DNA of 54,279 nt from Pseudovibrio sp. Ad37. Lineage in GTDB: Bacteria > Pseudomonadota > Alphaproteobacteria > Rhizobiales > Stappiaceae. The position numbers were made by a program, and so were the translations under genes. Positions 1 to 7,935 of this stretch are shown in pieces. The notes beneath the pieces were generated by a model. That model ran no database searches and was not told the DNA's origin. It worked only from the letters and a program-made list of their open reading frames with translations. The stretch is from contig NZ_LMCF01000028.1 in assembly GCF_001623075.1 (NCBI RefSeq), positions 1-54,279 on the forward strand, in the 5' to 3' direction. Each line of letters begins with the position of its first letter. The first letter of the stretch is position 1.

Positions 1-70
1 GCCCCATCAGAACTTCAACCTGCCGTAACTTCACAACAATATCTTCAGGTTTGGGGCGCTTGATAGCCAT
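1..70 (-). CDS. IS3-family transposase OrfA, N-terminal fragment (runs off window)
   Basis: The reverse strand from the ATG at 68-70 reads MAIKRPKPEDIVVKLRQVEV and continues off the window edge. This is the characteristic start of IS3-family OrfA proteins (K-R-x-K-P-E-E/D-I-V-x-K-L-R-Q-V), the helix-turn-helix subunit that with OrfB forms the DDE transposase by programmed frameshifting. Only 23 codons are inside the window, so family is assigned from this motif alone. The reading frame differs from that of the truncated host gene overlapping it. Confidence 0.75.
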   Translation of the reverse strand, partial: MAIKRPKPEDIVVKLRQVEVLMG

Positions 71-127
71 CTATGGTCCTCCGGTTTCCTAACTATAGGC
101 GTGGACCACTTCAAAGGGGGAGGCTCA
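1..127 (-). mobile_element. Left-edge insertion sequence, IS3 family (partial)
   Basis: The reverse strand of the first 70 bases encodes the N-terminus of an IS3-type OrfA. Just outside it, at about 101-127, is a G-rich/C-rich stretch (on the reverse strand TGAGCCTCCCCCTTTGAAGT) resembling the terminal inverted repeat of IS407-like IS3 elements, which begin with TG and a C-run. I place the element's end at about 127. The rest lies outside the window, so the exact boundary and target duplication cannot be confirmed. Confidence 0.65.
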
Positions 128-309
128 TTAACATCCAAATGTTCAGCAATCGGCAGGCCACTGTTCATATGCTTGAAAAGCCATTTTAGGTCAGGGGCGA
201 GCCTCGCCTTTCCATGAACGTGCGCTCCTTGGAAACCATTTCCTGTCACATCACCAAAACCAGACAGATCGCTCAAATCCGGGCGTTTTAAATCTTTAAA
301 GTTAGTCAT
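31..309 (-). pseudogene. Unknown protein truncated by the IS3 insertion
   Basis: An open frame starting at the ATG at 309 (MTNFKDLKRPDLSDL) follows the Imm11-type gene by about 25 bases on the same strand. Roughly the first 60 codons are host sequence. From about position 127 downward the frame runs into the IS end, so the last 30 or so residues and the stop at 31-33 are supplied by the insertion sequence. I do not recognise the host part (it contains GAHVHGKARLAPDLKWLFKH). Its place next to an immunity-type gene suggests it was part of a polymorphic-toxin or effector locus, but that is inference. Confidence 0.5.
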
Positions 310-334
310 AATTGTAAATGTCCCGAAATCTATT

Positions 335-952
335 TTAAGCAACCTGCATTGGATCGTAGTTCAGACCGGTAAGGTTCAGTGCCTGCAACCGGGCAGCAAA
401 CTCATCAGAGATACGGCGACCCATATTAAATTTGTCGACCCAAGCGTGATGGCCTGCGATCTTCTCTTTCGAAAAGACAATCTTTACCTTCTCACCGCGT
501 GGAGGACGGCGAATGAAGCCTTGGTCATCTCGCTCTGGCCAGCAGGCTGTATCGTGCAGCGTGTCCAGGCGCTTACAAAAGATGAAGAGATACCCTTCTC
601 CAATCTTGCTCGACCCTTCAAAATACTCCATCGGGAAAAACTGATGCGTGTTGGGCTCCAGCTCTTCAAGAATATCCTTGAATGCTTGAGGGACGAGGGT
701 AATTCCATTCCACCTGTTAAAATCGAGTAATGGCCGGGTTTTGATTGAACCGTTTAGGCGTTCCAGTTTGGTCGGCACATGATCAGGTAAGATGGGGCGG
801 CCTGCTTCCATATCCCCTGTCATAACCAAAGCTCCCCCATCAGGGGCTGGATCAACCAGGCGGATTGTGTCCTCATCTCCATTAAGCGCATCAAATGATG
901 TTGTACTGTCATCAGTGCCGGGCTGCTTGCCGCCTGTAATGTGAAATGGCAT
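335..952 (-). CDS. Imm11 (DUF1629)-family immunity protein
   Basis: A protein of 205 residues. Its C-terminal half carries the pattern typical of Imm11/DUF1629: a short strand ending in PQAFKDILEELEPNTHQFFP, then an aromatic/acidic segment with FCKRLDTLHDT. In this family the protein is predicted to neutralise a toxin domain delivered by contact-dependent or type VI-like systems. I chose the ATG at 950-952 because GGAAGAG lies six bases upstream; an in-frame ATG five codons earlier has no clear ribosome site. No cognate toxin is visible in the window; the neighbouring downstream gene is cut by an insertion sequence. Family assignment is from recalled motif similarity and would need a profile search. 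Confidence 0.6.
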   Translation of the reverse strand: MPFHITGGKQPGTDDSTTSFDALNGDEDTIRLVDPAPDGGALVMTGDMEAGRPILPDHVPTKLERLNGSIKTRPLLDFNRWNGITLVPQAFKDILEELEPNTHQFFPMEYFEGSSKIGEGYLFIFCKRLDTLHDTACWPERDDQGFIRRPPRGEKVKIVFSKEKIAGHHAWVDKFNMGRRISDEFAARLQALNLTGLNYDPMQVA

Positions 953-1194
953 GAGTAACTCTTCCATATATCTGTTTTAACTTGTGAAATTGATGAAGAA
1001 TGACCTCTTCGTGATTAATCGCGCGGATTACACGAGCAATCAGCAAGAGGTGAAAGTCTGATGAGAATTCCTTGCAACACGATGTAAAAGTAGGTGAGCT
1101 GTGTCTCACTGAATACCAAATTCAGAATAAGAATTTTCCTGCTTCTCCTCATCTAAATGACGAATCCGAGCACGCCTAATTTATGTTCAATTAA

Positions 1195-1395
1195 CTATTG
1201 ATCGGCGTGGGCTCTGAGTGTGTCAAGAAGATAAATTCCATGTAATTTTAATGAATCAATACCACTCAGCGTTCTTTGGAGGACTTGTTCAACATCCTGC
1301 TCATCGCGTTATTCCAATAAAAATCTGATCGATTGTTCCCCATCGAAGCCTTTTGGGCAGCTCGGTTGATTTGAGTAAAGGAATGTTTTGGCCAT
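1195..1395 (-). pseudogene. Small 66-codon gene with an in-frame TAA
   Basis: From the ATG at 1393-1395 the reverse strand reads MAKTFLYSNQPSCPKGFDGE and continues to residue 28, meets TAA at 1309-1311, then stays open in the same frame for 37 more codons (RDEQDVEQVLQRTLSGIDSL and on to TAG at 1195-1197). Both halves have protein-like composition and fit one soluble, helical protein of about 66 residues, so a single CAA-to-TAA change is the simplest reading. I do not recognise the family. No strong ribosome-binding site is seen. It could be a chance open frame, but the continuity across the stop argues against that. The flanking stretches 953-1194 and 1396-1517 hold nothing else I can identify. 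Confidence 0.4.
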
Positions 1396-1517
1396 GATCA
1401 CTAGATTAAGAGTGAACAATTAGACCAAACACAAAGACCGCCAGAGCAGCAGCTGAGAGGGCAGATAAAGATTGTGCAGCAGTGGGTCACTGCCAGAAGC
1501 ACATAGGCTTAAACAGT

Positions 1518-1556
1518 AAAAGAGCCTGCGGTGGTGGCCGCAGGCTCTTTTTTCAG
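1518..1556 (-). terminator. Rho-independent terminator of the first TRAP operon
   Basis: A 13-bp stem (AAAGAGCCTGCGG paired with CCGCAGGCTCTTT, loop TGGTGG) is followed by a T-run on either strand. It lies about 20 bases beyond the dctM stop on the reverse strand, so it ends the gntK-dctPQM transcript. Confidence 0.85.
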
Positions 1557-1570
1557 TGTGGTTATTGTTG

Positions 1571-2899
1571 TTAGCTGACTGCGATGCCGGGGAAGATGAT
1601 CAGCAGGGCGACGGCTGCGATCTGGATCATGATGAAAGGCAGCAGTGCTCTGAAGATTTCGCCCAGACTTATATCGGGCGGTGCCACACTCTTCAGGTAG
1701 AAGGCTGCGGGTCCGAATGGTGGCGACAGGAAGCTGACCTGCATGTTCATGGCAAAGACAACGCCGAACCAGATTGGATCGTAACCAAGCTGTGAGACGA
1801 TTGGCACGAAGATCGGCATGGTAAGCAGTGCGATGCCAACCCAATCCAGGAACATGCCAAGCACGAACAGGATGAGCATCATGAACAGGATCACGACGGT
1901 TGGATCGTCGGAGATACCTGTGATCAGCGCCTGAACAAAGCGGATACCACCCATCAAGTTGAACACGCCGACCAGTGCAGAGGCCCCTACTCCAATCCAA
2001 ACGATCATACCAACAGTTGATAAGGTCTGCTTAGCTGCCCCCATGATGAGGCTGACAGAGAACTCGCGGCGGATGATGGTTGAGATGGTTACGCCGAGCA
2101 CACCGATGGCAGAAGCCTCAGTCACACTCGCGATGCCGCCATAGATAGAGCCAAGAACGAACACCACAACGAGGATCGGAAGAAACAAGCCTTTCAGGAG
2201 GCGCATTTTTTCAGCGATTGGGATCTCGCCAGCTTCTGGTATTGGCGCGACTTCAGGGTTGGAATAGGCGCGGATCAGAATATACGCTGCGTACATGCCT
2301 GCTAGCATCAGGCCCGGGAAGAACGCTGCCGTGAAAAGGTCGCCGATGGAGACACTGGCGGTCAGGCCATAAATGATGAGTACGATGGATGGCGGGATCA
2401 TTGTACCCAGAGCGCCACCTGCACAGCATACACCAATCGCAAGTTTGCGGTCGTAGCCAAGACGCAGCATTTGCGGCAGGGCGATCACTCCAAGCAGAAC
2501 AACTTCACCACCGATGATGCCGGACATGGCCGCCAAAACAACAGCCACGAGAAGCGTCTGGATGGCGATGCCACCGCGCAGACGCCCGCCAACGAGGCGC
2601 ATGGCGTCAAACAGGTCCTTGGCTATGCCCGATCGATCCAGGATCGCGGCCATGAGCACAAACATGGGAACGGAGACAAAAACGAAGGAATTCACAAAGC
2701 TGAAGATGCGGCTGACGATCAGCGGCACAGCGCCTGGGCCGAACCAGCCCAGTGCGAAAATGAGAGCAACAAGCAGTGTGACGAAAGCAAGAGGCATGCC
2801 CGTCAGCAGCAGCAGAAGCAATGAGCCGAACATCAGAACCGTAGCCAGCTCGATGCCCAGAGCTTTAAAATCCGGGATCAGGACGAGTAAATCGGTCAT
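1571..2899 (-). CDS. dctM: TRAP transporter large permease (DctM type)
   Basis: 442 residues, almost entirely hydrophobic, about 12 membrane spans. The N-terminus carries the family signature LTGMPLAF; further marks are PMFVLMAAILDRSGIA and IPPSIVLIIYGL in the central loops. This subunit is the sodium-driven channel that moves substrate handed over by the periplasmic binding protein. It overlaps dctQ by four bases (ATGA at 2896-2899), so the two are translationally coupled. With a gluconokinase at the head of the same operon, uptake of gluconate or a related sugar acid is the likely role. Substrate is inferred from neighbours, not from the permease sequence. Confidence 0.93.
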   Translation of the reverse strand: MTDLLVLIPDFKALGIELATVLMFGSLLLLLLTGMPLAFVTLLVALIFALGWFGPGAVPLIVSRIFSFVNSFVFVSVPMFVLMAAILDRSGIAKDLFDAMRLVGGRLRGGIAIQTLLVAVVLAAMSGIIGGEVVLLGVIALPQMLRLGYDRKLAIGVCCAGGALGTMIPPSIVLIIYGLTASVSIGDLFTAAFFPGLMLAGMYAAYILIRAYSNPEVAPIPEAGEIPIAEKMRLLKGLFLPILVVVFVLGSIYGGIASVTEASAIGVLGVTISTIIRREFSVSLIMGAAKQTLSTVGMIVWIGVGASALVGVFNLMGGIRFVQALITGISDDPTVVILFMMLILFVLGMFLDWVGIALLTMPIFVPIVSQLGYDPIWFGVVFAMNMQVSFLSPPFGPAAFYLKSVAPPDISLGEIFRALLPFIMIQIAAVALLIIFPGIAVS

Positions 2900-3435
2900 T
2901 TTTTCTTAGCGTAGTTGACGGCCAGAATTGCAAATTGCAGGCACATGAGAATAAGGATACCAAGCAAGAACAGCTTTAGCAGACCTGGTGTTGGCGGGTT
3001 CCATGCAGAGCCGGAGGTCTCCAGACGGAAATCGCCGGCGGGTGTCCAGATTGCGCGTTTTACAACGAGCCAGCCTGCCCAGGAGAACAAGGCGCTGGCG
3101 AGTGCACAGGCAATGGAGATAGCAACGTTAAAGACACGCCGAAGCTCGGGAGAGAGTGCATCGTAAATCAGAACCACACGGATGTGTTTGTTTGTCGATG
3201 CGCAGTAAAGACCACCAAACAGGAATGTTGTCGCCGTCAGGAAGATGACGGTTTCGTGGGCCCAAATGGTTGGTGAATTAAACAGATACCGCATTGCGAC
3301 TTCAAAAATCAGAATTGCCGCAGACGATACGATTGCAAGTGAAAAGAGTGTGCTGAGTTTTGCTATTATGCGCCCGAACAGACCCGCTTCAGGTATGGCT
3401 CTTTGGCCAGCGTCTTTTTCTTCGTGATCTGACAT
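2896..3435 (-). CDS. dctQ: TRAP transporter small permease (DctQ type)
   Basis: 179 residues with four predicted membrane spans and the usual DctQ signature after the first span: R-Y-L-F-N-S-P-x-x-W-A-H-E (about residues 48-60). It pairs with DctM to form the membrane part of a TRAP carrier. The ATG at 3433-3435 follows a purine-rich GGGGAGG site. The gene comes after dctP across a hairpin-containing 77-base gap and overlaps dctM by four bases. Confidence 0.92.
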   Translation of the reverse strand: MSDHEEKDAGQRAIPEAGLFGRIIAKLSTLFSLAIVSSAAILIFEVAMRYLFNSPTIWAHETVIFLTATTFLFGGLYCASTNKHIRVVLIYDALSPELRRVFNVAISIACALASALFSWAGWLVVKRAIWTPAGDFRLETSGSAWNPPTPGLLKLFLLGILILMCLQFAILAVNYAKKK

Positions 3436-3455
3436 TCACCCTGCCTCCCCGCTAG

Positions 3456-3490
3456 GTACCGAACCGTCGGGGAATTTGACGGTCCGGTAT
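3456..3490 (-). other. Intercistronic hairpin between dctP and dctQ
   Basis: A 12-bp stem (TACCGGACCGTC with GACGGTTCGGTA on the transcript, one G-U pair) with a 9-base loop and no U-run. Such hairpins after a binding-protein gene usually stabilise the upstream message or partly attenuate transcription. Confidence 0.6.
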
Positions 3491-3512
3491 GTTTCACGCG
3501 ATTTAAATCAGC

Positions 3513-4532
3513 TTACTGAGCAAGCAGACCCTGCTCTTTCAGGTAAGCAGACAGTACCGCGTAAACGCGTTTTGCGTTATCAGATTTCGCAGCAACTTTT
3601 TCCCACTGAGAGCGTGCAATTGCACGGAACTTAGCACGCTCTTCTGCAGACCAATTGTGAACGGTGATGTTTGGATCTGCAATAGCTTCTGCCACTGCAA
3701 CAGCATCACGCATGGATAGTTGAGCAGTAATGTCACGTGCGTAATCACGCACAGACATTTCCAGGATTGCCTGAATGTCGGCTGGCATGCCGTCCCATGT
3801 TTCTTTATTCATGGAAACTTCAACCAATGGCATGGAGTGGAAGCCTGGATACACCGGATGACCTGCTACAGCGTGCATGCCCTGCTGGTGGTTGGTTGAG
3901 AACACTGTGTAGTCTGCTGCGTCGATCACGCCTTTATCCAGCGCGGTGAACACTTCAGAACCAGGCAGGTTCACAGGTGCTGCGCCTGCTGCAGCGAATA
4001 CGTTCTGTACCAGACCTTCTGGTGCACGCATTTTCAGACCCTTCAGGTCATCAACGCCGTCCAGAGGAACTTTGGAGATAAAGGCTTCGAGCCCCGGAGT
4101 GCTCGCGCCGATGAACTGAAGACCATATGGGTTCAGCAGTTCGTTCATCAGCTGCTTGCCGCCGCCGTACTCCATGAAGTTGAGCATTTCGGATGGAGAA
4201 CCGTATGCACCAACCGGGTTTGCGATCAGACCGAAGGCTGCATCTTTACCGGTGAAGTAAGAGGTGTCAGTGATGTGACCGTCAATGATGCCTGCTGCAA
4301 CAGCATCCTGAGTTTCAGTGTGCTGAACGATGGTGCCAACTGGCAGCATTTCAATATTAACGCGGTCGTTGGTAAGAACGCCAACACGTGCTGCCCAAGC
4401 CTGCTGAAGTTCAAAGTTTGGGTTGCCAGCTGGGTCAGATGACTGGAAACGCAGAGAATAATCTGCTGCAAGTGCCGTTGTGGCAGTGGATGCTGCAATC
4501 ACTGCTGCAGCTGCAAATTTCAAAAACTTCAT
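3513..4532 (-). CDS. dctP: TRAP transporter periplasmic substrate-binding protein (DctP type)
   Basis: About 339 residues. A signal peptide (KFLKFAAAAVIAASTATTALA) precedes the mature start ADYSLRFQ. DctP-family signatures are present: the LKGLKMRAPEG strand, where the conserved arginine salt-bridges a substrate carboxylate, then NLPGSEVFTALDKGVIDAAD. I prefer the ATG at 4530-4532, nine bases after GGAGGT, over the GTG six bases upstream. It lies 41 bases downstream of gntK, in the order kinase-binding protein-small-large permease. The conserved arginine implies an organic-acid ligand; gluconate is inferred from the adjacent kinase. Confidence 0.92.
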   Translation of the reverse strand: MKFLKFAAAAVIAASTATTALAADYSLRFQSSDPAGNPNFELQQAWAARVGVLTNDRVNIEMLPVGTIVQHTETQDAVAAGIIDGHITDTSYFTGKDAAFGLIANPVGAYGSPSEMLNFMEYGGGKQLMNELLNPYGLQFIGASTPGLEAFISKVPLDGVDDLKGLKMRAPEGLVQNVFAAAGAAPVNLPGSEVFTALDKGVIDAADYTVFSTNHQQGMHAVAGHPVYPGFHSMPLVEVSMNKETWDGMPADIQAILEMSVRDYARDITAQLSMRDAVAVAEAIADPNITVHNWSAEERAKFRAIARSQWEKVAAKSDNAKRVYAVLSAYLKEQGLLAQ

Positions 4533-4573
4533 ACTCACAGTACCTCCCTGAAGAGTATTCGATGTTGGCGGCC

Positions 4574-5104
4574 TTAGGCCACAGTTTCCGGCATGATTTG
4601 GTGCAAAATTTGATTGATGATGTCAGTTTTAGCGCCACTCACGTCGACGTTGATGTGCAGCTCGTCTAAAGACGGAGGCTGCAGGATTTCTAACTGGCTG
4701 TCTAGCAGCTCAAGTGGCATGAAATGATCCTGCCGGTTGAGCATTCTTTCACGAATGATATCTTTTGATCCTGAAAGGAAGATAAAACAGGCATGAGGCA
4801 AATAAGTGCGGATGATGTCACGGTAAGACCGCTTAAGGGCGGAACACGCAACAACAACAGCAGGTGTTGCTTCTTGTTTGTTTAAGTCAACGATCGCTTG
4901 CGAAAGATCATTCAGCCAAGGTCGGCGCATGTCATCCGTTAGCGGATGCCCCCGGCCCATTGCTTCAATATTGCCTTCAGGATGAAAATCATCGGCCTCG
5001 ACATAGGTCGCCGGTAAACACGTAGCCAAAGAGCGTGCCACTGAAGTTTTGCCGACGCCACAAACACCCATGACGACAAATACTGATTTTTTATAGTCTT
5101 CCAC
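4574..5104 (-). CDS. gntK: Gluconokinase (carbohydrate kinase, GntK family)
   Basis: 176 residues, the usual size for the thermoresistant gluconokinase family. The Walker A loop is GVCGVGKT at residues 13-20, followed by the gluconate-site region EADDFHPEGN near 36-45 and the GHPLTDDMRRPWL motif. The enzyme phosphorylates gluconate to 6-phosphogluconate, which feeds the Entner-Doudoroff or pentose phosphate routes. Translation probably starts at the GTG at 5102-5104, 12 bases after a strong AGGAGG; no upstream ATG is in frame. It is the first gene of the TRAP operon and is divergent from the LacI regulator, with an operator 35 bases upstream. Confidence 0.92.
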   Translation of the reverse strand: MEDYKKSVFVVMGVCGVGKTSVARSLATCLPATYVEADDFHPEGNIEAMGRGHPLTDDMRRPWLNDLSQAIVDLNKQEATPAVVVACSALKRSYRDIIRTYLPHACFIFLSGSKDIIRERMLNRQDHFMPLELLDSQLEILQPPSLDELHINVDVSGAKTDIINQILHQIMPETVA

Positions 5105-5138
5105 GGCCCTAATTTTCCTCCTAAGAGAATTTGATCAT

Positions 5139-5158
5139 AAATGATTGCGCAATCATTT
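5139..5158. promoter_or_regulatory. LacI-family operator between gntK and the regulator
   Basis: AAATGATTGCGCAATCATTT is a perfect 20-bp palindrome with a central CG, as expected for a LacI-family operator. It sits in the 110-base divergent region, 35 bases from the gntK start and 57 bases from the regulator start, so one bound dimer could control both. Confidence 0.8.
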
Positions 5159-5214
5159 TGCAAGAGGTATCTGAAATATCTACAAAGGCGCTCAGGAATA
5201 GGGAGTATTTTTTG

Positions 5215-6213
5215 ATGCCAAAACCAACGCTTGTAGATGTTGGACGAGAAGCTGGCGTTAGCGCAATCACAGTTTCCCGCGCACTTCGCTCACCGGAAAA
5301 GGTGTCTGAGACATTGCGCGCGAAAGTTGAAATTGCTGTGAAAAAACTTGGCTATGTGCCAAACCAGTCTGCTTCTACTCTTGCGTCAAATAAGTCCAGT
5401 TCCATCGTGGTCATGGTCCCTTCCATCTCGAACAACGTGTTCACTGACGTGCTTGGTGGCATCAGTGATGCATTGCACGGGTCGCGCTTCAATATGCAGA
5501 TCGGCTACACCAACTATGATTCGCAGGAAGAAGAGCGCATCCTGCGATCATTCCTGAATCCTACTCCCTCCGGCGTAATAATTTCTGGTCTTGAACAAAC
5601 TGACGAAACCCGGCAAATGCTTGAGAATGCGGGCGTTCCTGTCGTGCAGATTATGGACATTAGCCCGAAACCAATCGATATGATTGTCGGTTTCTCGCAT
5701 GATCAGGCCGCAGAGACAGCAACGCAACATCTGATCGATTCGGGTTATAAAAACATCGGTTTCATTGGTGCGCAGATGGATCCACGCTCCCTGAAACGTC
5801 TGGCTGGCTTCAAGAAAGCGATCAGCGACAATGGGGAATTGCGGGAGCAGTGTATCGCGGTAACGAACAAACCCTCCAACGTGCGGCTGGGTGCAACATT
5901 GCTGGATAAGCTCACCTCGCAGTTTCCTGAGTGCGATGCTGTCTTTTGCAACAATGATGACTTGTCTGTCGGCGTGCTGTTTGAATGCCAGCGCCGGGGT
6001 ATCAAGGTTCCTGAAGAGCTTGGCATTTGCGGTTTCAATGATTTGGGCATCTCATCAGAAACCGTCCCAAGCATCACCTCGGTGACCACTCCGCTGCGAG
6101 AGATTGGTCGTCTTGCCGGTGCGATGGTGATTGGCGAAGAAGGCGCACCTTCAACTCCGATTGTTGATTTGAGCTACACAATCTCCGCACGCGAAAGCAC
6201 AAAAAGAACATAA
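5215..6213 (+). CDS. LacI-family transcriptional regulator (gluconate-operon type)
   Basis: 332 residues from the ATG at 5215, nine bases after GGGAG; earlier in-frame starts lack a ribosome site and would precede the DNA-binding domain. The N-terminus is a classic LacI helix-turn-helix (TLVDVGREAGVSAITVSRAL) with hinge helix LGYVPNQSASTLAS, followed by the periplasmic-binding-like sensor domain with DLSVGVLFECQRRGIKVPEE. Divergence from the gntK-dctPQM operon and the perfect intergenic palindrome indicate that it represses that operon and itself, probably released by gluconate or its phosphate. Similar to E. coli GntR/IdnR in domain plan; ligand not proven. Confidence 0.92.
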   Translation: MPKPTLVDVGREAGVSAITVSRALRSPEKVSETLRAKVEIAVKKLGYVPNQSASTLASNKSSSIVVMVPSISNNVFTDVLGGISDALHGSRFNMQIGYTNYDSQEEERILRSFLNPTPSGVIISGLEQTDETRQMLENAGVPVVQIMDISPKPIDMIVGFSHDQAAETATQHLIDSGYKNIGFIGAQMDPRSLKRLAGFKKAISDNGELREQCIAVTNKPSNVRLGATLLDKLTSQFPECDAVFCNNDDLSVGVLFECQRRGIKVPEELGICGFNDLGISSETVPSITSVTTPLREIGRLAGAMVIGEEGAPSTPIVDLSYTISARESTKRT

Positions 6214-6238
6214 GCCAGAGTGGTCACTCTGGCTTTTT
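6213..6238 (+). terminator. Terminator between the convergent lacI-type gene and dld
   Basis: An 11-bp stem AAGCCAGAGTG / CACTCTGGCTT with a two-base tip and a T-run on the plus strand (an A-run precedes it, so it may act on both strands). It overlaps the lacI-type stop and ends three bases before the dld stop. Confidence 0.85.
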
Positions 6239-6240
6239 AA

Positions 6241-7926
6241 TCAGTGGTAGTGTTTGCAGCGGGATGTTTTGCCAAGACCCGGATTGAAGCTGTTTGTCGG
6301 GTCTATGGACTTATAGAACTCGACCAGATCCGGTTTCGCTTTATAGATGTGTCCGACATTGTGTTCCGCCGGATATTCAGCGCCGCGTGTGTCTAAAATG
6401 TCAAGCATCTTTTGCTTGAGGGTAGCTACATCCACGCCCTTTTTCACGATGTAATCCTGATGCAGCACATGGCACATGAAGTGGCCGTAATAGAGCCGGT
6501 GGATCAGCTTGTCTTCGATATGTGCGGGTAATTGCTCAAACCAGCTGCGATCATCCCGGCGCAATGCGATGTCCAGCGCAAGAATGTCTTCCGCCGCATC
6601 TTCATGCACCGCTTTGTACCGGATTGCAGCACCTGCCGCAGCAAAGCGGTGAAGCGCAGCCATCTTGCCCTCCTTCGCATCACAGGCGAAGAAGTCACCT
6701 GAGCGTGATGCAAAAAAGTCCTTCAGGAAAGTTCTCGCTTCATCAATGCCTTTATCGCTCATCTTCAGGATGAGGTGATGCTCATAATCTCTGCGGTACT
6801 GCCTCATACGTGTTGGCAGAACGTTCGGCCAGACCTTCGCAAGCACTTGCATGAAGCGGTCCGTCAGGTTCTTTGGGAGAAAGTTGACCTTGTTCAGGTA
6901 AGCATCCACCGCCCCCTTCAGAGCAAAGAAAGTTGGCAGGCGATCTGTACCGAGGTGGTTGATCATGACGACGGTGTCTTTGCCGTACTTCTCTGAGATG
7001 TCATAGGCTTCGCGGTGCATGTACTCCGCTGAAACCGGAAGGTTCTCAAAATGTGACAGGATATGGCGGCGCAGTTCAGTCAGCTCTGCCGGATCATTGG
7101 TGCCTATGTAGAAAGTCTTTTCAGCACCTGCTTTGGGGAACGTATCCAGACGAACAGCAAACACGCCAAGCTTACCTGCGCAGCCGCTGGCCTCATAAAG
7201 ACGGCGTTTATCCGCATTAAAACGCGCTGGTGTGGCAGCATCTACATCGCGAACACGGCTGTGGTATTCGCTATCCGATGCTTTCTGGTTGGTGTCGTTC
7301 ACATCGGTTGGAGCGTAATTGCCACTTTCCAGATTGCTCAGGATTTCCTCAGCTGAGTTGCCAAGTTCAATCCCGAGATGGTTGACGAGAACCAGCTCAC
7401 CATCCGCATTGAGCTGAGCGAACAGAGAAAGCTCGGTGTAGCACGGGCCGCGCTCAATGAGCGATCCGCCAGAGTTATTGCATACACCGCCAATGATGGA
7501 GGCACCAATGCAGGACGAGCCGATGACCGAGTGTGGCTGGCGGCCCAGTGGAGCCAGCATTTTCTCCAGATCAAACAAAATAGAGCCGGGAAAGCTGATG
7601 ATTTGCTTGCCGTCGTCCAGAGCCTGAATCTGTGTCATCCGGTTGGTGTTGATGAGCACCACATCGCGCTCATACGTTCCCTTGGGCGTAGAGCCTTCCG
7701 TCAGTCCTGTGTTCGCAGCTTGCATGATGACGATCTTGTCTGCTGCAACACAGGCTTCCAGTATCTTCCATTGCTCCAACAGTGTGCCGGGACGCACAAC
7801 TGCAATCGCCTCCCCTTCTCCAGAGCGGAACCCTTTACGGAACCGCTCTGTCTTTTTTGGGTCGCTGAGAACGTGGCGAATGCCAACGATACCTTCAAAT
7901 TGCTTGATCAGGTCTGCGTTGTTCAT
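6241..7926 (-). CDS. dld: Quinone-dependent D-lactate dehydrogenase
   Basis: 561 residues, close to E. coli Dld (571). The FAD-binding (PCMH-type) domain covers roughly residues 1-270, with the flavin loop NTGLTEGSTP near 72-81 and the glycine-rich GSSCIGASIIGGVCNNSGGS segment near 137-156. The C-terminal membrane-binding and cap domains follow, ending with the conserved SFNPGLGKT. The enzyme oxidises D-lactate to pyruvate at the inner face of the cytoplasmic membrane and passes electrons to quinone. It starts nine bases after the fused TRAP permease on the same strand, so uptake and oxidation of D-lactate (or a related 2-hydroxy acid) appear to be one operon. Confidence 0.95.
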   Translation of the reverse strand: MNNADLIKQFEGIVGIRHVLSDPKKTERFRKGFRSGEGEAIAVVRPGTLLEQWKILEACVAADKIVIMQAANTGLTEGSTPKGTYERDVVLINTNRMTQIQALDDGKQIISFPGSILFDLEKMLAPLGRQPHSVIGSSCIGASIIGGVCNNSGGSLIERGPCYTELSLFAQLNADGELVLVNHLGIELGNSAEEILSNLESGNYAPTDVNDTNQKASDSEYHSRVRDVDAATPARFNADKRRLYEASGCAGKLGVFAVRLDTFPKAGAEKTFYIGTNDPAELTELRRHILSHFENLPVSAEYMHREAYDISEKYGKDTVVMINHLGTDRLPTFFALKGAVDAYLNKVNFLPKNLTDRFMQVLAKVWPNVLPTRMRQYRRDYEHHLILKMSDKGIDEARTFLKDFFASRSGDFFACDAKEGKMAALHRFAAAGAAIRYKAVHEDAAEDILALDIALRRDDRSWFEQLPAHIEDKLIHRLYYGHFMCHVLHQDYIVKKGVDVATLKQKMLDILDTRGAEYPAEHNVGHIYKAKPDLVEFYKSIDPTNSFNPGLGKTSRCKHYH

Positions 7927-7935
7927 CTCGGCATC

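Noticed and set aside
912-1109. 65-codon reverse-strand frame upstream of the Imm11 gene
   Set aside because: Overlaps the Imm11 start region, lacks a ribosome site and is not protein-like.
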